Origin: Alphaproteobacteria bacterium
GTDB taxonomy: Bacteria > Pseudomonadota > Alphaproteobacteria > GCA-016699305
Direction: 5' to 3'
Assembly: GCA_016699305.1 (NCBI GenBank)
Contig: CP064970.1
Span: 1,488,001-1,552,000, forward strand
DNA: 64,000 nucleotides
The position numbers were made by a program, and so were the translations under genes. The notes beneath the pieces were generated by a model. The model was not told the origin of the DNA. It ran no database searches and worked only from the letters and a program-made list of their open reading frames with translations. Shown one piece after another: positions 33,015 to 39,371 of the stretch. The first letter of the stretch is position 1. The number at the start of each line of letters is the position of its first letter.

Positions 33015-33371
33015 ATGCATAAGAACTGGCTGGAAGTGACCGGCACCCTATCCCCCGCGCTGAAAAAGACGCGCGAGGGCATCCCCGATGTGATGAAGGC
33101 CTTTGGTCAGATGCATGAGGCGGTGATGAAGCCCGGGGCCCTGGATCCCAAGACCAAGGAATTGATCTCTCTGGCGTTAGGAATCGCCGCGCGCTGCGAT
33201 GGCTGTATCGGCTATCACGCCGAAGCCGCCGTTAAGCTGGGCGCAAGCCGCGCCGAAGTTCTAGAAGCCATGGGCATGGCCATCTATATGGGAGCGGGCC
33301 CCAATGTCATGTACGCCGCCCAGGCCCTGGAGGCTTTCGACCAATTCGCCGAAGCGGACAAAGAAGGCTAA
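33015..33371 (+). CDS. Carboxymuconolactone decarboxylase/AhpD-like protein, copy 1
   Basis: 118 residues from the ATG at 33015, preceded by GAAGGAG. The AhpD-type redox motif E-x11-C-x2-C-x3-H is complete: Glu49, Cys61, Cys64, His68 (A-A-R-C-D-G-C-I-G-Y-H). Such proteins are small helical thiol peroxidase-like enzymes that often protect against peroxides. Divergent from lolC. The copy at 35469 encodes an identical protein although the genes differ at about 20 silent sites. Confidence 0.92.
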   Translation: MHKNWLEVTGTLSPALKKTREGIPDVMKAFGQMHEAVMKPGALDPKTKELISLALGIAARCDGCIGYHAEAAVKLGASRAEVLEAMGMAIYMGAGPNVMYAAQALEAFDQFAEADKEG

Positions 33372-33404
33372 TCATCGCTCGCAAGGATGGTTGTGGAGCT
33401 TTGC

Positions 33405-33452
33405 TTTCACATTTTAAGAGATTGTTAAGATGTGAAAGATAGAGCTATGATG
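33405..33452 (+). promoter_or_regulatory. Promoter and palindrome of variable gene 1
   Basis: -35 TTGTTA (33423-33428), 18-base spacer, -10 TATGAT (33447-33452). An inverted repeat CTTTCACAT (33405-33413) / ATGTGAAAG (33431-33439) surrounds the -35 box. The same arrangement precedes variable genes 2 and 3. Confidence 0.65.
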
Positions 33453-33490
33453 AATTGACCTACTTCCTCTCGCAATAAGGAATGGACGCC

Positions 33491-33925
33491 ATGCTGAAAA
33501 AGACGATCATCGGTTTTATGCTGGCCCTGTTCGCTGGGCCTCTCTCCGCTCATGCAGAACTGCCCGGACAGCCTTGCACCGCCGCGCAAATCGGCACAAC
33601 GAAGATGGCCGATGACAAGCAAAATATCATCGCTTGCCTAGAAACGGGTAAAGCCGCCCCGGAGAACGTCCAGGAATGGAAAGCTATGACATCATCAGGT
33701 GGTGGAGGGGGAGTAACGGGGGGATGCACGATTGACCATCCTGGTAATTACCGTGTAGTAGGTCTTTGGGGCAAAGGTTGCACAACTAATATAGTACCAA
33801 TACCGAATAGTGAGTTAAGCCAATCATATTGGTTCCCTGTACCAAAACCAGAACCGGGCTATGCATGTGGCCCAACAGGCCGGATCTCGAACAGTGTTCA
33901 GTTTTATCTGTGCAGCAAAAATTAG
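33491..33925 (+). CDS. Secreted constant-N/variable-C protein 1
   Basis: 144 residues. I start at the second ATG (33491), which has AAGGA nine bases upstream; the first ATG abuts that site. Signal peptide (I-I-G-F-M-L-A-L-F-A-G-P-L-S-A-H-A, cleavage before E-L-P-G). The constant domain has P-G-Q-P-C-T and I-I-A-C-L and ends in W-K-A-M, then a Gly/Ser linker. The variable domain keeps only G-G-C, L-W-G-K-G-C, G-Y-A-C-G and a final Cys. Paired Cys suggest an exported, disulfide-bonded protein. The P-G-x-x-C...C...W pattern recalls pilus-tip/shufflon-type modules (inference). Lower GC in the variable part. Confidence 0.75.
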   Translation: MLKKTIIGFMLALFAGPLSAHAELPGQPCTAAQIGTTKMADDKQNIIACLETGKAAPENVQEWKAMTSSGGGGGVTGGCTIDHPGNYRVVGLWGKGCTTNIVPIPNSELSQSYWFPVPKPEPGYACGPTGRISNSVQFYLCSKN

Positions 33926-34058
33926 TCTTCTCTTGGCGTTGCGCCGTTATCCTGCCGAACCGTCTTTTGAATTTTACCTGGCGCGGCGGATACTGAGGGG
34001 ATAGAGGTTGAGGGCGGTACAGGCTGGGAAGCCGATGACCGCACAGGGTAACACCGGG

Positions 34059-34085
34059 GCGCGGCTCTCAAGGGGGCCGCGCTTT
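34059..34085 (+). terminator. Likely terminator between variable genes 1 and 2
   Basis: GCGCGGC (34059-34065), a 10-base loop, GCCGCGC (34076-34082), then TTT. The same hairpin recurs after variable gene 2. Confidence 0.6.
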
Positions 34086-34129
34086 CGCATTTTAAGAGGT
34101 TGTTAGGATGTGAAAGACATGGCTATATT
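34082..34129 (+). promoter_or_regulatory. Promoter and palindrome of variable gene 2
   Basis: -35 TTGTTA (34100-34105), 18-base spacer, -10 TATATT (34124-34129). The palindrome arms are CTTTCGCAT (34082-34090) and ATGTGAAAG (34108-34116). The one change from the other copies still allows a G-U pair in RNA. Confidence 0.65.
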
Positions 34130-34168
34130 CAATTGACCTGCTTCCTCTCGCAATAAGGAATGGACGCC

Positions 34169-34618
34169 ATGCTGAAAAAGACGATCATCGGTTTTATGCT
34201 GGCCCTGTTCGCTGGGCCTCTCTCCGCTCATGCAGAACTGCCCGGACAGCCTTGCACCGCCGCGCAAATCGGCACAACGAAAATGGCCGATGATCAACAA
34301 AACATTATTGCTTGCCTCGTAACGGGTAAAGCCAAGCCAGAAAACGTCCAGGAATGGAAGTCTATGTCTTCTGGAGGTGGGGGGGGAATAACAGGGGGAT
34401 GTTCAATTCTCTATGTAAGCACCGATCACATGCGGGCTAATAGCAGATGGGGAAAGGGGTGTAGACCATTCGACCACAATGCTCCTGGTACGGATAAAGA
34501 AGGGATTTATCGCTTCACTAGCGGCTCTAATGGCATTTGTGCCTCCGCTGCGGCCACTGGTTACTCATGTGGTGGGAGTTGGGCTGGCATACAGGGTTGT
34601 ATTTGCGTGAAAGAATAA
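34169..34618 (+). CDS. Secreted constant-N/variable-C protein 2
   Basis: 149 residues from 34169, same start context as protein 1. The signal peptide and first part of the constant domain are identical to protein 1; the later part of the constant domain has a few changes (D-D-Q-Q-N-I-I-A-C-L-V-T-G). After the Gly-rich linker the variable domain is different, keeping G-G-C, R-W-G-K-G-C, a C-A-S-A-A-A-T-G-Y-S-C-G block and C-I-C-V-K-E at the end. It is closer to protein 3 than to protein 1 in this domain. Confidence 0.75.
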   Translation: MLKKTIIGFMLALFAGPLSAHAELPGQPCTAAQIGTTKMADDQQNIIACLVTGKAKPENVQEWKSMSSGGGGGITGGCSILYVSTDHMRANSRWGKGCRPFDHNAPGTDKEGIYRFTSGSNGICASAAATGYSCGGSWAGIQGCICVKE

Positions 34619-34624
34619 CGGGGG

Positions 34625-34650
34625 GCGCGGCTCTCAAGAGGGCCGCGCTT
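34625..34650 (+). terminator. Likely terminator after variable gene 2
   Basis: GCGCGGC (34625-34631) and GCCGCGC (34642-34648) form a 7-bp stem around a 10-base loop, followed by TT. It lies directly before the truncated Cys-rich gene. Confidence 0.55.
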
Positions 34651-34675
34651 CCGTCGCCGCTAAGGAATGGACGCC

Positions 34676-34975
34676 ATGAGGAATGCCATGATTGCTCTTG
34701 CGACGCTGCTGGTCGGTGTCAGTCTCGGTCTGCCTAGCTTTGCCGCAGCATGGGCCACACCGGGAGCGGCTTGTACCCAAGAGGGCGCGAATGCGAACAG
34801 CGATGGCTTTCTCACCTGTACGGGCGGGGTCTGGGTATCCAATGCCGTCCTACTGGGCACCACATCCGCCACATGCGATTCTACGAAGGCCGGTTATATC
34901 CGCTATGCCGGCGGCCAATCAACACCCGCATGCCGGTCAGATCGTCCAACGATCCCGCCACGATGCCGTGGCTAA
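34676..34975 (+). pseudogene. Truncated copy of the Cys-rich secreted gene, fused to antisense lolC sequence
   Basis: Up to about 34919 this matches the first 80 codons of the gene at 36437 (signal peptide, P-G-A-A-C-T-Q-E-G, G-F-L-T-C-T-G-G-V-W). It then runs into the duplicated lolC segment and ends after 18 foreign codons, for 99 residues in total. It still has AAGGA, an ATG and an intact signal peptide, so a short chimeric product could be made. Compared with the full copy it shows 16 silent changes and one replacement. Confidence 0.85.
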
Positions 34976-35366
34976 GGATGGGACGCTGGCGCAGCACATC
35001 GGCGGGCAGGCCGCGTATCACCACGCCGGTGGCAAAGCCGCGATAGGTCAGCAAGCCTTGCCCTTCGACCAGGGGATCGACCGAGCGCACGCCCGGCACG
35101 GCCTGTAATTTGGGCACCATCGGCTCCCAGCCATTGAGCGTGCCGGTCATGGCGTAGAGATTGATATGGCCGTTCAGGCCCAGAACGCGCTGGAACAGCT
35201 CTTGGCGGAAGCCATTCATCACCGACATGACGATAATCAACGTGGCCACGCCCAACGCGATGCCGATCAGCGAGAACCAGGTGATGACCGAGATGAATCC
35301 CTCCTGCCGCCGGGAACGCAGATAGCGTCCGGCCACAAGGCATTCAAAATTTCCAAATCCGCTCAT
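34908..35366 (-). pseudogene. lolC 5' fragment
   Basis: Encodes the first 152 residues of LolC with two silent differences from the intact gene, then a few foreign residues and a stop at 34881. It lacks most of the periplasmic domain and all three C-terminal helices, so it cannot be a working permease. Its promoter region is still present. Confidence 0.93.
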
Positions 35367-35468
35367 GACCCTATCTTCTAGCGTATGGAGGATCGGAAAG
35401 GGTGGAAAAAATGTGGCATAATGCGGCTCTGCCCTTGTCGAGGCATAATCTTAGAAGGAGCATGGAAC

Positions 35469-35825
35469 ATGCATAAGAACTGGCTGGAAGTGACCGGCAC
35501 CCTATCTCCCGCGCTGAAAAAGACGCGCGAGGGCATCCCCGATGTGATGAAGGCCTTTGGTCAGATGCATGAGGCGGTGATGAAGCCCGGCGCGTTGGAC
35601 CCCAAGACCAAGGAATTGATCTCTCTGGCGTTAGGAATCGCCGCGCGTTGCGATGGCTGCATCGGTTATCACGCCGAGGCCGCTGTGAAATTAGGGGCCA
35701 GCCGCGCCGAAGTCTTGGAAGCCATGGGCATGGCCATCTATATGGGGGCGGGCCCCAATGTCATGTACGCCGCCCAGGCCCTGGAGGCTTTCGACCAATT
35801 CGCCGAAGCGGACAAAGAAGGCTAA
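35469..35825 (+). CDS. Carboxymuconolactone decarboxylase/AhpD-like protein, copy 2
   Basis: 118 residues, identical in protein sequence to copy 1 at 33015, with the same GAAGGAG site and the complete E-x11-C-x2-C-x3-H motif. About 20 silent nucleotide differences fall within the middle 240 bases or so, while both ends of the gene and nearly all flanking non-coding DNA are identical to copy 1. Confidence 0.92.
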   Translation: MHKNWLEVTGTLSPALKKTREGIPDVMKAFGQMHEAVMKPGALDPKTKELISLALGIAARCDGCIGYHAEAAVKLGASRAEVLEAMGMAIYMGAGPNVMYAAQALEAFDQFAEADKEG

Positions 35826-35857
35826 TCATCGCTCGCAAGGATGGTTGTGGAGCTTTG

Positions 35858-35905
35858 CTTTCACATTTTAAGAGATTGTTAAGATGTGAAAGATAGAGCT
35901 ATGAT
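35858..35905 (+). promoter_or_regulatory. Promoter and palindrome of variable gene 3
   Basis: -35 TTGTTA (35876-35881), 18-base spacer, -10 TATGAT (35900-35905). Palindrome CTTTCACAT (35858-35866) / ATGTGAAAG (35884-35892). Confidence 0.65.
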
Positions 35906-35944
35906 GAATTGACCTGCTTCCTCTCGCAATAAGGAATGGACGCC

Positions 35945-36400
35945 ATGCTGAAAAAGACGATCATCGGTTTTATGCTGGCCCTGTTCGCTGGGCCTCTCTC
36001 CGCTCATGCAGAACTGCCCGGACAGCCTTGCACCGCCGCGCAAATCGGCACAACGAAAATGGCCGATGACAAGCAAAATATCATCGCTTGCCTAGAAACG
36101 GGTAAAGCCGCCCCGGAAAATGTTCAGGAATGGAAGGCTATGACCTCATCAGGACCAGGCGGCGGAATTACCGGCGGGTGCCTTCTTACCTCGGTACAAA
36201 GGTCAGCTAAACCATATGCAATTACTATAGATAAATGGGGCGCAGGGTGCCAAGCTATTATAAATGGGGCGGGGCAAGCTATTATATATGTCCGTAAACA
36301 ACGTACCGCTTGTAACTCTGCTGCCGCATCTGGTTATTCCTGTGGGACGATTTTTGTAGAGGAAGGAGGTATTTCAAGTTGTACTTGTGTAAAAGAATAA
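35945..36400 (+). CDS. Secreted constant-N/variable-C protein 3
   Basis: 151 residues from 35945. The signal peptide and constant domain match protein 1 at every residue up to W-K-A-M-T-S-S. The linker differs (G-P-G-G-G-I-T-G-G-C) and the variable domain is new, keeping K-W-G-A-G-C, C-N-S-A-A-A-S-G-Y-S-C-G and C-T-C-V-K-E. The silent changes begin just before the variable domain, so the boundary is sharp. The Cys-rich gene follows 36 bases downstream without a terminator, so the two are probably co-transcribed. Confidence 0.75.
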   Translation: MLKKTIIGFMLALFAGPLSAHAELPGQPCTAAQIGTTKMADDKQNIIACLETGKAAPENVQEWKAMTSSGPGGGITGGCLLTSVQRSAKPYAITIDKWGAGCQAIINGAGQAIIYVRKQRTACNSAAASGYSCGTIFVEEGGISSCTCVKE

Positions 36401-36436
36401 ACGGCAAGGTGAATGCTCTACGGAATGAGGCTGCTC

Positions 36437-37156
36437 ATGAGGAATGCCATGATTGCTCTTGCGACGCTGCTGGTCGGTGTCAGTCTTGGTCTACCTAGCT
36501 TTGCCGCAGCATGGGCCACGCCCGGCGCGGCGTGTACCCAAGAAGGAGCGAACGCCAATAGCGATGGCTTTCTCACCTGTACCGGCGGGGTCTGGGTATC
36601 CAATGCCGTCCTACTGGGTACGACATCCGCCACATGCGATTCTACGAAGGCCGGATATATCCGTTATACCGGCGGCCAATTTGAGGGCTGCAATGGAACG
36701 GGCTGGATTCAGTTGGCGAGTAGTTCAAAGCTGAGGGTTTACAAGTCTGACGGAACAACGGTTGTAGGCAATTATCTTGGGACATTAAATTCAGCGGATA
36801 TAAGTAGCAATACGTGCCTGCATACGCTTTATGCCAATGAGACCACTGGCGTGGTTAAGACGTTGGACGCTTTCGAATGTGGTGCAAATGGAGTTAATGC
36901 TTATGCTTATTTCTCTGGGGCAAATTGCACTGGAACGACGTACATGACAAATGGAGCCAATTTGGCGTATTGCTGCACAGGAAGCGGTTCCTGCACAACA
37001 GACAAGTGTACTCTAGCAGAAGGAACCCTTTCCTCACATGCATATAACTCCTATAGACTGACCGGCGGCGGGTGCGCAAACAGCAGCAACACAGCGGCAA
37101 ATAGCTTACCCACAAAACCTAATACTTGTGGAGATGGCCCCTGCGTCGTGAAATAA
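36437..37156 (+). CDS. Cys-rich secreted protein
   Basis: 239 residues from the ATG at 36437 (GAGG six bases upstream; an ATG at 36413 is less likely). Signal peptide A-L-A-T-L-L-V-G-V-S-L-G-L-P-S-F-A-A-A. An N-terminal module P-G-A-A-C...F-L-T-C-T-G-G-V-W, matching the pattern in the variable proteins, is followed by F-E-G-C-N-G-T-G-W. The rest is Ser/Thr/Asn/Gly-rich with many Cys (L-A-Y-C-C-T-G-S-G-S-C-T-T-D-K-C) and a lower GC content. It looks like an exported adhesin or pilus-tip protein (inference). Its truncated sibling is at 34676. Confidence 0.75.
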   Translation: MRNAMIALATLLVGVSLGLPSFAAAWATPGAACTQEGANANSDGFLTCTGGVWVSNAVLLGTTSATCDSTKAGYIRYTGGQFEGCNGTGWIQLASSSKLRVYKSDGTTVVGNYLGTLNSADISSNTCLHTLYANETTGVVKTLDAFECGANGVNAYAYFSGANCTGTTYMTNGANLAYCCTGSGSCTTDKCTLAEGTLSSHAYNSYRLTGGGCANSSNTAANSLPTKPNTCGDGPCVVK

Positions 37157-37486
37157 GCTGACCTTACCGATTTCATTCAAGGCGCGTTTTTGTGTTCGTC
37201 GCGTCTGCCGACATCCTTGTTATCCTGCCGAACCATCTTTTGACTTTTCCGTTTTAACGGGGCGTGGATGGCCTGAAATGGTCTGGATGCTCCTGCCCTA
37301 GCTTTTTTCCCTACAGGCCCTTCCTTGCCCCTCCTACGGGCCTGCACGGGTCTGTTTGTGGCGAACGATGGTTCAGCCTTCGCCCTGGAGAACGTCTTTT
37401 GACTTTTGGCGGTTTCGATCCCTCTGACTGTTGCTTTGTTTCAAATATCCTGGGGGTGGTATGTCCGGATAAGGCCATCATGATGA
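37157..37486. other. Intergenic stretch with a short repeat, no gene seen
   Basis: Bases 37219-37249 (gttatcctgccgaacc and following) closely match 33946-33976, the sequence just after variable gene 1. This suggests that both are ends of the same kind of gene cassette. No coding frame or clear terminator was found. Confidence 0.5.
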
Positions 37487-38719
37487 TCATGCCGATGCCT
37501 TATCTTCCTCTTCCCGTCCTTCCAGCCATTCCTTTTCCAATTGAGGCAAGGTGCCGGCGGGGATGGCGGCGCGGATGTCGCGCATCAGGCGCATCATGGT
37601 GGCGGCGTTGTGGATGGCCAAGGCTTGCATGCCCAGCAATTCGCCGTGATGCATCAGGTGATGCAGATAGCTGCGCGAAAAATCGCGGCAACTGGGGCAA
37701 AGGCAGCTCTCGTCCACCGGTCGCCGGTCATGGCGAAAGGCGGCGTTGCGGATGTTCAGCCGGCCGCGCCGCGTGCCTTTGAACAAAGCCCAGCCATGCC
37801 GAGCCAAGCGCGTGGGTTGGACGCAATCGAAGGTATCCGCGCCGTTGGCGCGCACATTGGCCAGAATATCGGGAATCCCGCCGATGCCCAGAATATGCAT
37901 GGGACGGTCGCGTGTGGCGTGACGCGCGCCCTGGGCCACCTGTTCGACGATCATATCGGCGTGATCGCCCAAAGGCCCGCCGATGGCCACGCCGAAGAAA
38001 GGCTGGTCGCTGACCCATTGGGCGCTTTCGCGGCGCAGGTCTTCCCATTTGCCGCCTTGCACGATGCCATAAAGCGCCTGGCGACCGTCATTGCCGCGCT
38101 CGAATTCTTGCAATGAGCGCTCTTCCCAGCGATGGCTGCGCCGCATCGAGCTTTCGGTATAACCGCGATCATCGTGATACGAGGTGCATTCGTCCAAAGG
38201 CATGATCAAATCCGCGCCCAATTGGCGTTGCAGGGCCACGCTGGATTCGGGCGTCAAGGTCAATGCCGCGCCGTTGCGGTAGGATCGAAACTTGGCCCCT
38301 TCCTCGGTCAAGGCCAACAGGCTGGCCGGACGGGCGGTGACGCGTTTGCGCTTGACCTCGTCCGTCACCGTGCCGTGGCCGCCCAGGGAAAAGATTTGAA
38401 AGCCGCCTGAGTCGGTCAGCATGGGACGGTCCCAGGCCATAAAGCCGTGCAGGCCGCCGGCTTCCTCGATCACATCGCCGCTGCCCAGGACCAACAGATG
38501 ATAGGTATTGGCCAGAATGATCTCGCCGCCCACACCCAACAGATCGCGCGGGGCCATGGCCTTAAGCGCCGCCTTGGTGCCGCAAAACACGAAACTGGGC
38601 GTCTCTAGCACGCCATGCGGCGTCGTCAGACGCCCGACACGCGCCGAAGAGCCGGGGTCCTGATGGACAACCTCAAACGCGAAATTCGGATAAAGGGAAG
38701 AGCGCGAAGCCGCAACCAC
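37487..38719 (-). CDS. tgt: tRNA-guanine transglycosylase
   Basis: Exchanges guanine 34 for the queuine precursor preQ1 in tRNAs with GUN anticodons. 410 residues. The catalytic Asp region T-D-S-G-G-F-Q-I-F-S-L, the second Asp region F-D-C-V-Q-P-T-R, and the zinc site C-L-C-P-S-C-R-D-F-S-R-S-Y-L-H-H are all present. GTG start one base after the rpmB stop, so the two are coupled. The residues after the zinc domain extend slightly beyond the usual length and are acidic. Confidence 0.96.
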   Translation of the reverse strand: MVAASRSSLYPNFAFEVVHQDPGSSARVGRLTTPHGVLETPSFVFCGTKAALKAMAPRDLLGVGGEIILANTYHLLVLGSGDVIEEAGGLHGFMAWDRPMLTDSGGFQIFSLGGHGTVTDEVKRKRVTARPASLLALTEEGAKFRSYRNGAALTLTPESSVALQRQLGADLIMPLDECTSYHDDRGYTESSMRRSHRWEERSLQEFERGNDGRQALYGIVQGGKWEDLRRESAQWVSDQPFFGVAIGGPLGDHADMIVEQVAQGARHATRDRPMHILGIGGIPDILANVRANGADTFDCVQPTRLARHGWALFKGTRRGRLNIRNAAFRHDRRPVDESCLCPSCRDFSRSYLHHLMHHGELLGMQALAIHNAATMMRLMRDIRAAIPAGTLPQLEKEWLEGREEEDKASA

Positions 38720-38720
38720 G

Positions 38721-39023
38721 TCAGGCGACAGCCGCTTCCTTCTTGGCCTTGGCGCTTTCCAACGACTTTTTCAGCCGCCGCGCGTCGATCGACAATTTGT
38801 CCGCCTTCGCACCCAGCAAGAAGGCGTCGATGCCGCCATTATGCTCGATCGTGCGGATGCCGTTGGCCGTCACGCGCAAAGAAACACGCCGTCCCAGAAT
38901 ATCGCTGGGGAACGAGCAAATCTGCAAATTCGGCAACCACCGCCGCGAGGTTTTGTTGTTGGCGTGGCTGACATTATGGCCGAACTGAACCTTCTTGCCG
39001 GTAACGGCACAGACGCGTGACAT
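38721..39023 (-). CDS. rpmB: 50S ribosomal protein L28
   Basis: 100 residues: M-S-R-V-C-A-V-T-G-K-K-V-Q-F-G-H-N-V-S-H at the start, R-R-W-L-P-N-L-Q and L-R-V-T-A-N-G-I-R-T-I in the middle, and a Lys/Ala-rich tail, all typical of alphaproteobacterial L28. A GAAGGAG site is upstream. tgt follows directly. Confidence 0.97.
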   Translation of the reverse strand: MSRVCAVTGKKVQFGHNVSHANNKTSRRWLPNLQICSFPSDILGRRVSLRVTANGIRTIEHNGGIDAFLLGAKADKLSIDARRLKKSLESAKAKKEAAVA

Positions 39024-39055
39024 GGTACGTAAACTCCTTCAACACTGACGGGGCT

Positions 39056-39084
39056 TTTTAGGGGGTTTAGGGGCGGGTTGTCAA
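39056..39084 (-). promoter_or_regulatory. Promoter of rpmB-tgt
   Basis: On the minus strand, a perfect TTGACA (39084-39079), a 17-base spacer and CTAAAA (39061-39056), 33 bases before the rpmB ATG. Confidence 0.65.
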
Positions 39085-39194
39085 GCATCAGGAAGGGAGA
39101 TGGGTTGCCGCCAACGCACAAGCTCCTCATTGGCATGACTATTCGCCCTATTTTCTACCTTTCCATGACATGGGGGGCGCAAAGTCATTTTAAA

Positions 39195-39359
39195 TTCCAA
39201 TTTCTATTGTTTTTGGAACTTATGAATTGGCAACTTCCAAAGATGGAACTTAAATTCGGCCTAGTTCCAGAAAATCGTGTTTCTGGAATTTAGAAATTGA
39301 CAATGCCCAAAAATGGAACTTAGATTTGGCTTAGTTCCAGAAAATCATATTTTTGGAAC
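39195..39359 (+). promoter_or_regulatory. Three palindromes at 70-base spacing upstream of fic
   Basis: Palindromes TTCCAA/TTGGAA (39195-39218), TTCCAGAAA/TTTCTGGAA (39265-39288) and GTTCCA/TGGAAC (39334-39359) lie in imperfect 70-bp direct repeats; equivalent bases fall at 39211, 39281 and 39351. The last palindrome ends 12 bases before the fic ATG and overlaps the approach to its AAGGAGG site. The AT-rich block contrasts with its surroundings. A repressor array is the natural reading. Confidence 0.7.
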
Positions 39360-39371
39360 TAAGGAGGATTC

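Larger units (their letters stand above)
32454..34907. repeat. Tandem duplication, first copy
   Basis: Runs from the sequence ccggcggccaat inside lolC (32454) to the same 12 bases inside the Cys-rich secreted gene (34908). Contents: 5' lolC, carboxymuconolactone-decarboxylase-like gene, two variable secreted genes, 5' part of the Cys-rich gene. The second copy is offset by exactly 2454 bases at the lolC start, the decarboxylase start and the first variable gene's start. Confidence 0.9.
34908..36668. repeat. Tandem duplication, second copy
   Basis: Begins at the 12-base junction inside the truncated Cys-rich gene and carries 5' lolC, the decarboxylase-like gene and only one variable gene before the full Cys-rich gene. 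It is 693 bases shorter than the first copy, close to one variable-gene unit (678 bases between the starts of variable genes 1 and 2). Confidence 0.9.

Noticed and set aside
33491..36400. Diversity-generating retroelement or shufflon
   Set aside because: No reverse transcriptase or template repeat, no site-specific recombinase, and no inverted C-terminal segments; cassettes are complete genes with their own promoters.
37264..37782. Plus-strand 172-codon frame overlapping tgt
   Set aside because: More than half lies antisense to the conserved C-terminus of tgt; composition is unlike that of the coding DNA around it.
39175..39364. Possible small CRISPR array before fic
   Set aside because: Only three units, 70-bp period with the whole unit conserved rather than repeats separated by unique spacers, and no cas genes.
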